DNA of 64,000 nucleotides from Streptomyces kaniharaensis (GCF_009569385.1 NZ_WBOF01000004.1:186001-250000); one strand, 5' to 3'. Shown: positions 41,715-50,856, numbered from the stretch's first letter. The notes: generated from the letters alone by a model not told the origin. Numbers and translations: made by a program.

Positions 41715-41755
41715 GGCCGCGGTGCGGCACCGACATTCGGTGCCGCACCGCGGCC
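41715..41755. terminator. Bidirectional hairpin terminator
   Basis: An 18-bp perfect inverted repeat (41715-41732 with 41738-41755, core GGTGCGGCACCG) with a 5-nt loop between the + strand gene ending at 41642 and the minus-strand kinase region. Confidence 0.85.
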
Positions 41756-41771
41756 GCCGTCCTCGCGCGCG

Positions 41772-41968
41772 TCAGGCCAGCACCGTCAGGTCGAGGTCGA
41801 CGCTGACTGCGCAGTGGTCGGACGTCTCGTCGTCGACCGGCTGCCGGTGGACCTGGTAGCCGGTCACCACCGGGGCCAGCGCCGGGCTGGTGAGGATGAG
41901 GTCCTGACGGCGGGGCACATCGCCAGGACCGAACGCGGCCAGCGCCCCGACCTGCGCCAGGTCACAGG
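41772..41968 (-). pseudogene. C-terminal remnant of an endonuclease/exonuclease/phosphatase protein
   Basis: The minus-strand frame ending at 41772 encodes RRQDLILTSPALAPVVTGYQ then DDETSDHCAVSVDLDL. The D-L-I-L and S-D-H-C-A-V elements are the closing motifs of the EEP (DNase I-like) fold. Upstream the frame runs into the 3' end of the kinase gene, whose stop lies in another frame of the same DNA. A deletion has joined the two genes and removed most of the EEP gene. Confidence 0.65.
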
Positions 41969-43482
41969 TGCCGCGGGCGCGGGCGCGGCGAGGGCAGCAG
42001 AGCCCCGACGGCCAGGCTGCTCACCACCCAGGCACCGGCCCCGGCCGCGACGGCGCCCGCGACCGGCCCGTGGATCGCGGAGGCGGTCAGCGCGCAGCCG
42101 ACGGCGCCGCTGAGCAGCCCGGCGGTGGAGGCGAGTTCGGCCTCCGGTCCGCCTCGGCGCAGCAGCTGCTCGACCAGGGCCCGGACGCCGGCCGCGCCCG
42201 CTACGAGCACCGGCCCGGTCACCGTTGCGACCAGTACCGCCACCCACCAGGTCAGCGTGCTCCACCCCAGCAGCACCACCATCGTGACCGTGGCGATCAG
42301 CATCGCGGCGAAGACCCCGACGACGCTGCCCTGCTCGCCTTGCTGGCCGTGGACGGCGTCGTGGCGCTCCTCCAGGTGCGAGCCGGCCGCGACGCAGCCG
42401 CCGGCCACCAGTCCCAGCACGGTGCTCACCGGGCCGGGGAGGGCGGTGAACATGGCCAGCTGGCCGCCGACCAGGACACCGGTCAGGGCTCCGGCCCGCC
42501 ACGGTGCCGACCTCCTGGGCGCGGCGGCCGCGCGGCCGGAGTCCGTGGACGCCGCCTTGACGACGGGCGGACGGGCTTGGGCCGCGCGCACCGTGGGCAG
42601 CCGGTCCACGGGCACCACGACGGTCTTGACCGGAACGGCGGCCGGTGCGGTGGCGGCGCGTACGACGGTTGCCCGAAGGCGCCGGGCGACCTCCGCCGCG
42701 TCCGCGGGCCGCTGCTGCGGATCCTTGTGCAGCAGCTCCGCCACCAGGTGCTCGAGCTCGGCGGGCACCTCGGGCCGGTGCGAGCGCACGGGGGCCGGGG
42801 CCTGGTGCAGGTGCTGGGCCAGCACCTGCCACCCGCCGCCGGGGAACGGCGGCGCGCCGGTCAGCAGCTCGTACAGCAGGCACCCCAGCGAGTACAGGTC
42901 GCTGCGGGCGTCGATCACCGCATCGGCGCGGGCCTGCTCCGGCGACATGTACGACGGGGTGCCGATCACCGCGCCGGTCCCGGTGAGGGGATGGCCGACC
43001 GCGTCGCTCCGGCGCGCGATCCCGAAGTCGCAGACCTTCACCCGCCCGTCGGCGGTGACCAGGATGTTCGCGGGCTTGATGTCGCGGTGCACCAGGCCGG
43101 CGGCGTGGGCGGCCTGCAGGCCGCGGCAGATCTGCTCCCCCCAGGCCACGACGTCGCCGACCGCCGGCACGCGGTCGGCCAGGAGCCGGCTGAGCGGCTG
43201 CCCGTCGACCAGTTCCATCACCAGGTAGACGACCCGGCGCCCGGCCACCGGGGCCTCGCCGACGTCGTGGACGGCCACGACGTGCGGATCGCACAGGGCG
43301 GCCGCGGCCCGGGCCTCGCCCTCCAGGCGCCGGAGCAGCTCCTCGTCCTCGGGATGCAGGAGGACCTTGAGCGCCACCGGGCGGCCGAGCCGCTCGTCCA
43401 CGGCCCGCCAGACCTCGCCCATCCCGCCGGCGCCGAGGAGGTCGACCACCCGGTACCGGCCCGCCACCGTGGTGCCGCGCAT
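41962..43482 (-). CDS. Hanks-type serine/threonine protein kinase with membrane C-terminus
   Basis: The 506-residue protein has a complete kinase domain (residues ~8-265): glycine loop LLGAGGMGEVWRA, catalytic Lys in VALKVL, HRDIKPANIL, DFGIARR and SPEQ. A Pro/Ala juxtamembrane part follows, then about five to six transmembrane helices, with no PASTA repeats or obvious sensor. It phosphorylates Ser/Thr of unknown targets. Its last residues (SPRPRPRHL) arise where the DNA is joined to an EEP remnant, so the original C-terminus may be lost. Confidence 0.92.
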   Translation of the reverse strand: MRGTTVAGRYRVVDLLGAGGMGEVWRAVDERLGRPVALKVLLHPEDEELLRRLEGEARAAAALCDPHVVAVHDVGEAPVAGRRVVYLVMELVDGQPLSRLLADRVPAVGDVVAWGEQICRGLQAAHAAGLVHRDIKPANILVTADGRVKVCDFGIARRSDAVGHPLTGTGAVIGTPSYMSPEQARADAVIDARSDLYSLGCLLYELLTGAPPFPGGGWQVLAQHLHQAPAPVRSHRPEVPAELEHLVAELLHKDPQQRPADAAEVARRLRATVVRAATAPAAVPVKTVVVPVDRLPTVRAAQARPPVVKAASTDSGRAAAAPRRSAPWRAGALTGVLVGGQLAMFTALPGPVSTVLGLVAGGCVAAGSHLEERHDAVHGQQGEQGSVVGVFAAMLIATVTMVVLLGWSTLTWWVAVLVATVTGPVLVAGAAGVRALVEQLLRRGGPEAELASTAGLLSGAVGCALTASAIHGPVAGAVAAGAGAWVVSSLAVGALLPSPRPRPRHL

Positions 43483-43608
43483 GACGCCCTCCTCCCGGCC
43501 GGCCCCGCAGGGCGGTCCGCACTGCGCCGGCCCTGTGCCGGCGTCCGGGCGAGCCTACGAAAACAGCTCCGGCGGGCCCGCCCGGACCAAGGGCGGTCGG
43601 CACCGTCG

Positions 43609-44307
43609 TCACGGGCGCTTGGCCAGCAGCGCCGACACCTCGCTGTGGTGCTGGATGAACGACGCCAGCTCGGGGCCCAGCAGCCCGGCGACCCACGCCA
43701 GGTCGCCCATCCGGCGGGTGAGCGGCGCGGTCAGCAGCGGCTCCCAGTGCGCGGCCCGGTTGCGCAGCCCGTGGAGATCGCCGATCTTCCGGTCGACCTG
43801 ACCGCGGTTGGTCCCCGGCGGGAAGGCGTGGTGCAGGTGCGGCACCCACAGGGTCTTCTCGTGCGCGGAGGACGACAGGTACCGCCACAGCCCCAGCGAC
43901 AGGTCGGCGATGATCTTCCCCGGCGGGGCCTGCATCCCGTACCGGCTGCGGGCCGCGTCGATCGCCTTGCGGGGCTTGTCGTTGATGTCGACCTGGCGCG
44001 GGCCGCGGGGGCCGCCCCGCTTGGTGCGCATCAGCGGGGCCCGCAGCGGACTGGCCGGATCGTCGAGCCAGTGGCCCGCCCCCGACCAGGTCGCGTCCAG
44101 CGCCGCGGCGTAGGCGTTGCGCAGCGCGACCTCCAGGTGGCCGAGGTCGTGCAGGACCGCGCACGACAGCTCGCTGTTCCACCGGTAGAGCTCCAGCGCC
44201 CGGGTGCGGTCGCCGCCGGCCTCGTTCAGGTACACCCCGAAGCGGGCCGGGCTCAGCCAGGTCTCCACCCACGGGCCGGTGCCGGGCGCCGGGGAAGCGT
44301 GCGTCAC
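43609..44307 (-). CDS. Abi-like protein with HEPN-type R-x4-6-H motif
   Basis: The GTG at 44307 follows AAGGAGG, giving 232 residues. Helical throughout, with WLSPARFGVYLNEAGG, LYRWNSELSCAVLHDLGHLE, VALRNAY and the motif HGLRNRAAHWEPLL. The last fits the R-x4-6-H active site of HEPN RNases in Abi_2/AbiD/F-type abortive-infection proteins. These act as RNA-cleaving anti-phage toxins. It is divergent from a tiny gene at 44341 with barely 33 bp between, so the pair may be regulated together. Confidence 0.75.
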   Translation of the reverse strand: MTHASPAPGTGPWVETWLSPARFGVYLNEAGGDRTRALELYRWNSELSCAVLHDLGHLEVALRNAYAAALDATWSGAGHWLDDPASPLRAPLMRTKRGGPRGPRQVDINDKPRKAIDAARSRYGMQAPPGKIIADLSLGLWRYLSSSAHEKTLWVPHLHHAFPPGTNRGQVDRKIGDLHGLRNRAAHWEPLLTAPLTRRMGDLAWVAGLLGPELASFIQHHSEVSALLAKRP

Positions 44308-44340
44308 GTTGTTCCTCCTTCTTCGGATTCGGGTATAGTC

Positions 44341-44505
44341 ATGGGTGAGAAGCCCCGGTGGACCGCTGATCCTCGTGATCATGTCGCCGGGGCTAAGACG
44401 TTTTCCGGGCCCGGACCGCCTCTGCCGCACGAGCCGCCGCCAAGGACACCGGCCCCCGCGAGACGGGGCCCGCGGGTGCGGAAGCGGAGCTCGTACACAC
44501 CATGA
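44341..44505 (+). CDS. 54-residue basic, proline-rich small protein
   Basis: Reading frame MGEKPRWTADPRDHVAGAKT onward ends ...RKRSSYTP; the first 20 residues look coding, the rest is Pro/Arg-rich low complexity. TATAGT at 44334-44339 is a -10 hexamer too close to the ATG to serve it, so the start may be later or the frame spurious. It is divergent from the HEPN protein gene. Tentative. Confidence 0.35.
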   Translation: MGEKPRWTADPRDHVAGAKTFSGPGPPLPHEPPPRTPAPARRGPRVRKRSSYTP

Positions 44506-44558
44506 GACTCCGCCGGGAGGCCCCTCCCGCTACACTGGCACCACGGATTGATCCTCAT

Positions 44559-44568
44559 GTGTCGACAC
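44559..44568. promoter_or_regulatory. Palindrome ahead of a winged-helix gene
   Basis: GTGTCGACAC is a perfect 10-bp palindrome 14 bp before the ATG at 44582. A -10-like TACACT lies at 44531-44536, so the palindrome would be in the leader or just after the start point, a normal repressor position. Confidence 0.4.
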
Positions 44569-44581
44569 CATGACTAGATAG

Positions 44582-45676
44582 ATGGATGACGATGAGCACA
44601 ACATACGGATCAAAACGTGGCGATCAAAAGGTGAGAACTCGTTGGTGAACCGCTCCGCAGCTGCTACCGCCAAGGTCCAGGCCCGCCTCGACGCGCTCAC
44701 CACGCTGCGCACCAGCGGAGCCCTGGCCGCCGTCGCCGCCTCCGGCGAAGAGCTGGCCGCCCGCGGCCGCACCCCCGCCGCCGTCCGGCTCCGCCGCACC
44801 TACCTGAGGCACGACACCCCGCGCTTCGTCGACCGGGAGCGCAACGGCCTGCCCCGCGCCGACCAGCCCCCCGCGGCCCGCCTGATCGCCCCGCGCGGCA
44901 TCGCCGGCCGCTTCCACCTGGTCCTGCTGTTCGCCGCCCACTGCCAGGCCGCCCCCGGACACCAGTGGGCCAACCACATCCCCATCGAGCCCGACAGCAC
45001 CCAGCCCTTCTCCTGGATGGCCCTGATCGGCGCGCACGCCCGGCACACCCCCGGCGGCCGGCGGATCGCCAGCCCTCGTGTCAACAAGGCCCGGCAGATC
45101 ACCGAGGCCATCAAGAAGCTGCACGAGCACCAGCTGCTCGAACTCCCCAACGCCGGGACCTCCCGGCCCTTCCGCGACTTCCGGCTGCTGTCCGAGAGCG
45201 GCGACAGCACCGCCGCCGCCCCCATCCCGTACAAGGTCCCGCGCCCCGCGCTGCCCGGCGTCAACGTGCCGATCGAGTTCTTCACCCGCGGCTGGGTCAA
45301 CCTGCTGACCCCCAGCGAGATCGTCGCCTACCTCATGTGGCTCGACGTCAACCAGAACCCCGTCCACGACGAGCCGTACGTCACCGGCGCCGAGCGGGCC
45401 GGCCACTTTGGGCTCGGCCGCGACGCGTATGAGACCCACCGCCAGCTCGAGGCGTTCGGACTCATCGACGTCGAGGCCGCCATCGGCCGCTACGACGACG
45501 GCAAGTACGCCGACTACGGCACCGAAGCCGGCCGCCCGATCTGCCACCGCGCCACCCTCACCCCCGACGGCATCACCCGCGAAGCGGTCACCGTGATCGA
45601 GCCCGTGCTGCGCGCCTTCGCCGCCCACGGAGCCTGGGCCCGACCTCTGAACCTCCGCACAGCCGGCGGATCCTGA
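44582..45676 (+). CDS. Double winged-helix-like protein, possibly replication-related
   Basis: The 364-residue frame (an in-frame GTG at 44644 is an alternative start) has two regions like winged helices. The first runs PFSWMALIGAHARH to ITEAIKKLHEHQLLELPN. The second runs FFTRGWVNLLTPSEIVAYLM to GLGRDAYETHRQLEAFGLID. Between them is GPxxxDFRLLSESG-like beta sequence. This double-WH order recalls plasmid Rep proteins, but I cannot confirm it. It is preceded by a palindrome and stands alone. Confidence 0.5.
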   Translation: MDDDEHNIRIKTWRSKGENSLVNRSAAATAKVQARLDALTTLRTSGALAAVAASGEELAARGRTPAAVRLRRTYLRHDTPRFVDRERNGLPRADQPPAARLIAPRGIAGRFHLVLLFAAHCQAAPGHQWANHIPIEPDSTQPFSWMALIGAHARHTPGGRRIASPRVNKARQITEAIKKLHEHQLLELPNAGTSRPFRDFRLLSESGDSTAAAPIPYKVPRPALPGVNVPIEFFTRGWVNLLTPSEIVAYLMWLDVNQNPVHDEPYVTGAERAGHFGLGRDAYETHRQLEAFGLIDVEAAIGRYDDGKYADYGTEAGRPICHRATLTPDGITREAVTVIEPVLRAFAAHGAWARPLNLRTAGGS

Positions 45677-45795
45677 CAGATCCAGGCGCCCAACCGGCCG
45701 CAGCGGGCCGGGACCGCGCCGTAACGCCGAAGACCAGCCCCTCGCCGAAGGCCACCACCGCGGTCACCGTGCCGCACCGGACGTAAGGACTCACC

Positions 45796-46875
45796 GTGCC
45801 CCAGCGACCCCACCCCCACCCGGAGGGTCCGGGAGACCCGACCGACGAGGTCTCGCGCCTCCTGGCGTCGGCTTCCGAGCCGATGAACCCCATGATCCTC
45901 CTGGAGGGCCCGCCGCTGTCCGGCATCTCGCGGGCCATGTACGAGGGCCTGCAGCGCAGCCTCCCGCAGGCCCGGCTCGCGCAGTTCACCGCCCTCGGCC
46001 TCGCCCAGGTCGCCGCGCAGCCCGACTTCACCAGCCGGTTCGGCGGCGGCGGCCGGTACGTCCTGTGGCTCGACGGCCTCACCCCGGCCGATCTCGTGCT
46101 GCTGGGAAGCGGAGTGCTGGACAAGACGCTCCCGCACGCCGTGGTGCTGGCCAGCGTGGACACCGTCTGGCACGACCGCCTCCTTGCGGACCCCTCGCCC
46201 GCCACCGCCCCCGCGCGGACGGTGCTGCTGGAGTACGCGCACCGCATCCAGGTGCCCTTCACCCTGACCGCCCGCGAGCGCAACTACCTCCGGGAGAAGG
46301 GCTACCCCGTCAGCAAGGGCCTCGCCGAGTCCCTTGTCGGCGGCGAGAACCTGGTCAGGCACTACCGCCGGGCTGCCCGCAGCGCCCCCGAAGGGCATCT
46401 CCTCGTACAGGCGGCCATCGACGTACGGCGCTGCGGCATCCACCGCCCCCTCACCGAGGACGAGCTGTACCGCCTCTGGTGCTCGCGGACAGACCACGAC
46501 AACTCCCGGCCCCTGTTCGAGCGGGCACTCCACTGGGCCGCCGCCCTCCCCGACGGCACCTCGACCGGACTGCTCTACCGCGCCGCCGGCGGCACGTCAC
46601 CGGACTGGCGGGTACTCGCGTACGCGGCAGGCGCCGACGACGGAAACCACGGACACAAGCCCCGTCCGCTCGGCGCCCGGGAGTGGAACGAGGTCGCGCA
46701 GCACCTGCCGGAATCCGGTGACCAGTTCAACCTCGGCATCGCCGCCCACCTGCACGGCCGCAGCGACACGGCGACCACCGCCCTCGCCCAGGCCACCCGG
46801 GCCGCAGACGCGGGCCACCCGGCGGCAGAGGCGGCGGCGACCGCTCTGCACCACCTCCGAGCCGGAACCGGGTGA
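45796..46875 (+). CDS. Unknown protein with degenerate P-loop and TPR-like C-terminus
   Basis: The 359-residue product opens with MILLEGPPLSGISRAMYEGL, which has the frame of a Walker A loop but lacks the Lys-Ser/Thr. GGGGRYVLWLDGLTPADLVL follows like a Walker B strand. The C-terminal ~130 residues are helical pairs (ALHWAAALPDGTSTGLLYRA, QFNLGIAAHLHGRSDTATTA) typical of Sel1/TPR proteins. I infer a STAND-like or regulatory protein that has lost ATP hydrolysis; the function is unknown. Confidence 0.5.
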   Translation: MPQRPHPHPEGPGDPTDEVSRLLASASEPMNPMILLEGPPLSGISRAMYEGLQRSLPQARLAQFTALGLAQVAAQPDFTSRFGGGGRYVLWLDGLTPADLVLLGSGVLDKTLPHAVVLASVDTVWHDRLLADPSPATAPARTVLLEYAHRIQVPFTLTARERNYLREKGYPVSKGLAESLVGGENLVRHYRRAARSAPEGHLLVQAAIDVRRCGIHRPLTEDELYRLWCSRTDHDNSRPLFERALHWAAALPDGTSTGLLYRAAGGTSPDWRVLAYAAGADDGNHGHKPRPLGAREWNEVAQHLPESGDQFNLGIAAHLHGRSDTATTALAQATRAADAGHPAAEAAATALHHLRAGTG

Positions 46876-47022
46876 GCCCGCCGCCAGGACGGCACCGGCC
46901 GACCGCCCGGACAGCGGGCACCGTCGCGGGGAGGTGACACCTCCACGTTCGGGCAATGCCCGCGTGCGCCGGGCCGACCTGTCCTAGCCTGGTGATCATC
47001 TGGACTTCGGGGGTGGGCGATC

Positions 47023-47829
47023 ATGAACGACCAGCGGCCACACCAGGCACCGCCGACCGGTGCCGGTCAGCGCCACCACACCCTGACCGTCGGCCTCTTC
47101 GGCACCTCGATCACGGAGCACCTGGAGGCCTTCAACGCGCAGATGACCAACCAGGCCGACCTGCCCGCGGTCGGCTCCACGGTCACCGTCGAAGGTTGGC
47201 ACCGGCGCGGCTGGGCCCACCGCCTTGCCCTGTCCCTGCGAGCCGCCTGGCCGCACCTCGGCTTCGACATCCGCAACTACGGGCAGGGCGGCGCCACGAG
47301 CCGCGACATCGCCGGCATCGTCGAACACGACCGGGCCACCACCGGCACCGACTACGACCTCGTCATCCTCAGCTGTGGCATCAACGACGTGTGGCGGCGC
47401 TTCCAGGGCAGGCTGTCGGAGGCGGTCGACCTCGACGAGTACACCCAGCACCTCGAAGCGATGCTCGACAGCCTCGGCGCCTACACCCGCACGACTATCG
47501 TCATGTCCGAGACGCCGTTCGGTCCCCTCGAGAACCCCGGCACCGTGGCCGCCATGAACGCCGAACTCGCCCGCTACAACGAGGCCGCCCGCACGGCCGC
47601 CGCCGCGCACGGCGCGCTGTTCCTGGACGTGTGGGCCCCCTTCACCTCCGCCGCCCGGCACCTCACACCCGCCGACGGCGACGACCCGGCCGGCCTGTGG
47701 AGCGACGGGGTACACCTGACCGAGCTGGGCGACACCCTGCTGCTCCAGCAGGTCGAACGGCTCCTCGCCGAGCACCGGATCATCGACAAGCTCCTCGGCT
47801 CCCAGCCCCCGGACCGAGGCACCGCGTAG
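47023..47829 (+). CDS. SGNH/GDSL-family hydrolase
   Basis: The 268-residue protein has the four SGNH blocks: LFGTSITEH (Ser), NYGQGGATS (Gly), ILSCGINDVW (Asn) and WSDGVHLTELG (Asp and His). There is no signal peptide, so it is an intracellular esterase or lipase-like hydrolase. The substrate is unknown. ATG at 47023 with GGGGTGGG upstream. Single gene; the neighbours are unrelated. Confidence 0.88.
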   Translation: MNDQRPHQAPPTGAGQRHHTLTVGLFGTSITEHLEAFNAQMTNQADLPAVGSTVTVEGWHRRGWAHRLALSLRAAWPHLGFDIRNYGQGGATSRDIAGIVEHDRATTGTDYDLVILSCGINDVWRRFQGRLSEAVDLDEYTQHLEAMLDSLGAYTRTTIVMSETPFGPLENPGTVAAMNAELARYNEAARTAAAAHGALFLDVWAPFTSAARHLTPADGDDPAGLWSDGVHLTELGDTLLLQQVERLLAEHRIIDKLLGSQPPDRGTA

Positions 47830-47946
47830 GCCCGCCGGTCATCCGGAGCTGCCCGGCCAGCCAGCGGCCGCCGGCCCGGGCAGCACGCCGTGGACCGGAA
47901 GGTGACCACGGCTTCGCCTCGCTCGGGGGCCGGGGCCGCCGTCGGC

Positions 47947-48252
47947 TCAGGTAGGGATCTTGCGGTGCCGCCCGGTCCCCGGCCCCAGCGGGTTGAACCC
48001 GGGCACCGGCACCGCGACGGCCGCGTCGAGCGCGGAGACGGCGCGGCAAGCAGCGGGGTAGTCGTCGGCCACGGAGACGGGCTGCCAGGTGTACCCGTCC
48101 CACTCCTGGACGATCCGCGGAGCCTGCGGATCGACGTGCGAGCCCCGGCTCGGACCCGCTTGCAGACTGACGACGCGGCGCTCGCCGATCGGACGGCGCC
48201 TCGCCTCCCGGCGCGCGTACCAGGCGCTCAAGGACTCCTCGTCGTCTGGCAT
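47947..48252 (-). CDS. DUF6087-like small protein
   Basis: 101 residues from the ATG at 48252 (MPDDEESLSAWYARREARRR), with GGGAGC upstream. The order 'acidic start, SxWYxRRExRRRPxGERR, GPxRGSHxxPxAPRxxQEWDG, C-terminal GRHRK' is that of a short Streptomyces family I recall as DUF6087. Function unknown. Confidence 0.6.
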   Translation of the reverse strand: MPDDEESLSAWYARREARRRPIGERRVVSLQAGPSRGSHVDPQAPRIVQEWDGYTWQPVSVADDYPAACRAVSALDAAVAVPVPGFNPLGPGTGRHRKIPT

Positions 48253-48467
48253 CCCTGCTCCCAACGTCGCTCGCTTCACCCGAAACCGCGCCACGGACCC
48301 TACCCAAGGCCCACGCCAGCCGGCCATCGAGCACCTGTTCCCCGGCCAGCCCGAAGCGCCAACACCCGCCGCACCGAAGCGCGTTGTCCCCGACGCGCTG
48401 TCGGAAAGCACCACCGCTCCGGCCGGGTACCGTGGAGCTCACATCTCGTCAGATTCCGGGAGCCGAT

Positions 48468-49409
48468 GTGCCCATCCTTGTCGGTTCGCGGGGCAGCGAC
48501 CTCGCCCGTACCCAGGTCCGCCAGTACCTGGAGCTGCTCGCCCCGCTCTGCCCCGGCGTCGAGTTCAAGCGCCGGGTCATCACGGAGGCGGGCGACCGCG
48601 ACCGCGTTTCGCTGCTGGCCGACGTCGCCGGGCGCAGCGCGGGAAGTGCATTCTCCAGCCGCCTGGAGGCGGCCCTGGCCGCCGGTGAGATCGACGTCGC
48701 GGTCCACTCCCTGAAGGACCTGCCGACCAGCATGCCGGACGGCCTCGTGCTACTGGCCCCGCCAGGACGGGAGGCGGTGGAAGACGCCCTGTGCGGCTCG
48801 ACGCTGGCCCAGCTGCCGCACGGGGCCCGGGTCGGCACCGGAGCCCCCCGCCGGGCCGCGCTGCTGCGGGCGGCGCGACCGGACCTGGAGCTGGTACCGA
48901 TCCGGGGCAACGTCCCCGGCCGGCTGGCGGCGCTGAAGGGCAGGAACCGGGTGCACGCCGTGGTCCTCGCGGTCGCGGGCCTGCGACGGCTGGGCCTGGA
49001 GGACCACATCACCGAGGTGCTGCCACTGGACCGGTTCCCCGCCTCGCCCGGCCAGGGCGCTCTGGGCATCCAGATCCGCAGCGACCAGCAGGAGTTGCGG
49101 ACGCTGCTGGAACGGGCGGGCGACCATACGGTCCACGCGGCGGTGCGGGCCGAGCGGAGCATGCTCGCCGAACTCCACGGCGGGTGCAGCGTCCCGGTGG
49201 GCGCCTACGTGACACAGGAGCCGGAAGGCCGGCTGCTCCTCACCGGGCAGGTCGTGTCCCTGGATGGAGCCGTCCGGCTCACCGCCGCCTCCACCAGCCG
49301 TGCCGACGATCCGGAGAAGCTCGGCGCGGCGGTCGCACAGGAGCTCCTCGACCAGGGGGCACGGGACATCCTCGCGGAGATCCGCCCTGCGGCCGCCGGC
49401 GTACGGTAG
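48468..49409 (+). CDS. hemC: Hydroxymethylbilane synthase (porphobilinogen deaminase)
   Basis: 313 residues from the GTG at 48468 after GGGAG, close to the normal HemC length. It has SRGSDLARTQ, the catalytic-Asp block VHSLKDLPTSMP, GTGAPRRAALLRAARPDL, IRGNVPGRL, LPASPGQGALGI-type FPASPGQGALGIQ and the cofactor Cys in ELHGGCSVPVGAY. It polymerises four porphobilinogens to hydroxymethylbilane in tetrapyrrole synthesis. No other hem genes are near, so it is probably a second copy to the chromosomal one. The substitution of several usual Arg residues has not been checked. Confidence 0.88.
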   Translation: MPILVGSRGSDLARTQVRQYLELLAPLCPGVEFKRRVITEAGDRDRVSLLADVAGRSAGSAFSSRLEAALAAGEIDVAVHSLKDLPTSMPDGLVLLAPPGREAVEDALCGSTLAQLPHGARVGTGAPRRAALLRAARPDLELVPIRGNVPGRLAALKGRNRVHAVVLAVAGLRRLGLEDHITEVLPLDRFPASPGQGALGIQIRSDQQELRTLLERAGDHTVHAAVRAERSMLAELHGGCSVPVGAYVTQEPEGRLLLTGQVVSLDGAVRLTAASTSRADDPEKLGAAVAQELLDQGARDILAEIRPAAAGVR

Positions 49410-49485
49410 GCCGCCCCCCGGGGCAGAGCACCGCGATCCGGCACTCCGCCGGGAAGCTCTGGTAGGTCAGGCGTGCGGGGCGGTC

Positions 49486-50379
49486 TCAGAAGGCCGTGCG
49501 GATGTCGCTGCGCGGATCCCCGGTCACCAGCCGGTCCTTGTACAGCCCGTCCTGCGCCAGGCGGCGCCAGGGCCGGGCGTACCGAAGCGCCACGTCGATG
49601 TCCGGGTCGGCCGAGTCGAGGTCGATGTCAGCGATCGCCAGAGCGGGCTGCCCATCGGCGGGGCACCGCGCCAGCCACCGGCCGCCGGGCGCCACGATCC
49701 CGGACGGCACCGTGGCGCTGAACTGCGCCGGCACGGCATAACCCAACCAGTAGCTGTACAGCGTCCCGTAGGCCTGGGCGACGCGCGCCCTCGGGGCATC
49801 GTCGACCATCACGGAGAGCAGGACGCAGTCGACGTCCAGGCGTTCGTACTCGGCGAAGAGCGGCGGGAAGTTCGCCTCGACGCACAGCGCGCAGCCGATC
49901 CGGATGCCGTCCACCTCGAAGACCACAGGCTCGCGCCCCGGGGTGTACAGGTAGGAGACCTCGGTGTTCGACAGGAACCGCTTGTCGTACCGCGCGACCA
50001 GCTCGCCGCGGTCGGAGACGACGAAGAGGCTGTTGTGGGGCCGGTTCGGCGGCGTGAGGGGGTGGAGCGACCCGAACGCCGTCCACAACCGCAACTCCCC
50101 CGCCAGCGCGGCGATCGACTCGGCCTCCTCGCGCATGACGTCCCAGGCGGCCCGGCTCCAGTCGGCCGGGACCAGCTTCCCGTCCGGGCCGGCCGCCATG
50201 ACGTGCTTGCTCGGATAGGTGATCGCCCCCTCGGGGAACTGCACCAGCCGCGCACCCGCCCCGGCGGCCTCGGCCATCAGGGCCCGGATCTCCTGCCCCG
50301 CCGCCCGCAGCGCGCCGCGGTCTGTGGGGTCCTCCGGAACGGTGCTCTGCGCGACGGCCAGCCGCAATGTCCTCGCCAT
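49486..50379 (-). CDS. Carbon-nitrogen hydrolase (nitrilase superfamily)
   Basis: The 297-residue protein has the Glu-Lys-Cys triad of the nitrilase superfamily: FPEGAIT near residue 49, YDKRFLSN near residue 132 and GCALCVEANFP near residue 165. It hydrolyses an amide or nitrile; the family member cannot be fixed from sequence. It starts MARTLRLAVAQSTVPEDP. It converges with hemC with a 76-bp gap, which has only a short GC stem. Confidence 0.88.
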   Translation of the reverse strand: MARTLRLAVAQSTVPEDPTDRGALRAAGQEIRALMAEAAGAGARLVQFPEGAITYPSKHVMAAGPDGKLVPADWSRAAWDVMREEAESIAALAGELRLWTAFGSLHPLTPPNRPHNSLFVVSDRGELVARYDKRFLSNTEVSYLYTPGREPVVFEVDGIRIGCALCVEANFPPLFAEYERLDVDCVLLSVMVDDAPRARVAQAYGTLYSYWLGYAVPAQFSATVPSGIVAPGGRWLARCPADGQPALAIADIDLDSADPDIDVALRYARPWRRLAQDGLYKDRLVTGDPRSDIRTAF

Positions 50380-50595
50380 GGCGTGGAAGCTACGGGATCC
50401 CCACCGCCACGGTCCGAAGCTCCGGTCGAACCGGCCGGATCCGCGCGGGCTGTGTCCGGTTCGCCGACCGCGCGCGGCGCACCGGCGCGCGCCGGCCCCA
50501 GCCGTCGCGGCAGAGCGAGGAGGCCGATGCGGCGTGCGCCTGGTCGCGGCCCGCGCGGGCCGGGGCTCAGGCCGTGAGACCCGGCACCCGCACGG

Positions 50596-50856
50596 TCATC
50601 TGGTGCTGGACCCGGCGTCGGCGTGCTCAGCCGCGGCCGGCTGCCGCCGCGGCATCGTGGTGACGAACACCGCGAGGGCCGCGAGCGCGATCAGGACGAC
50701 CAGCACGGTGGACGCGGTGCCGTGCGGGCGGATCACCCACGCCGCGATCAAGGCGACGGCGGCGCTGGGCAGTCCGAAGACGAGCGCCCAGCGCCGCCAC
50801 CTCGCCGCCTGCGAACGCCCTTGAGCGGCAGAGGTGTTCTCGGACGGATCGGGCAC
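50596..50856 (-). CDS. Small two-helix membrane protein
   Basis: 86 residues with two hydrophobic helices (ALVFGLPSAAVALIAAWVI and STVLVVLIALAALAVFVT) between a charged N-terminus and C-terminus. A GGAGAC ribosome site precedes the ATG at 50856. Unknown function. It is divergent from the WhiB gene with a 206-bp shared upstream region. Confidence 0.6.
   Translation of the reverse strand: MPDPSENTSAAQGRSQAARWRRWALVFGLPSAAVALIAAWVIRPHGTASTVLVVLIALAALAVFVTTMPRRQPAAAEHADAGSSTR

Noticed and set aside
41968..44505. 845-codon open frame on the + strand opposite the kinase and Abi genes
   Set aside because: Antisense shadow of high-GC coding DNA; the kinase on the other strand has complete Hanks motifs. 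Only the last 54 codons are kept as a tentative separate gene.
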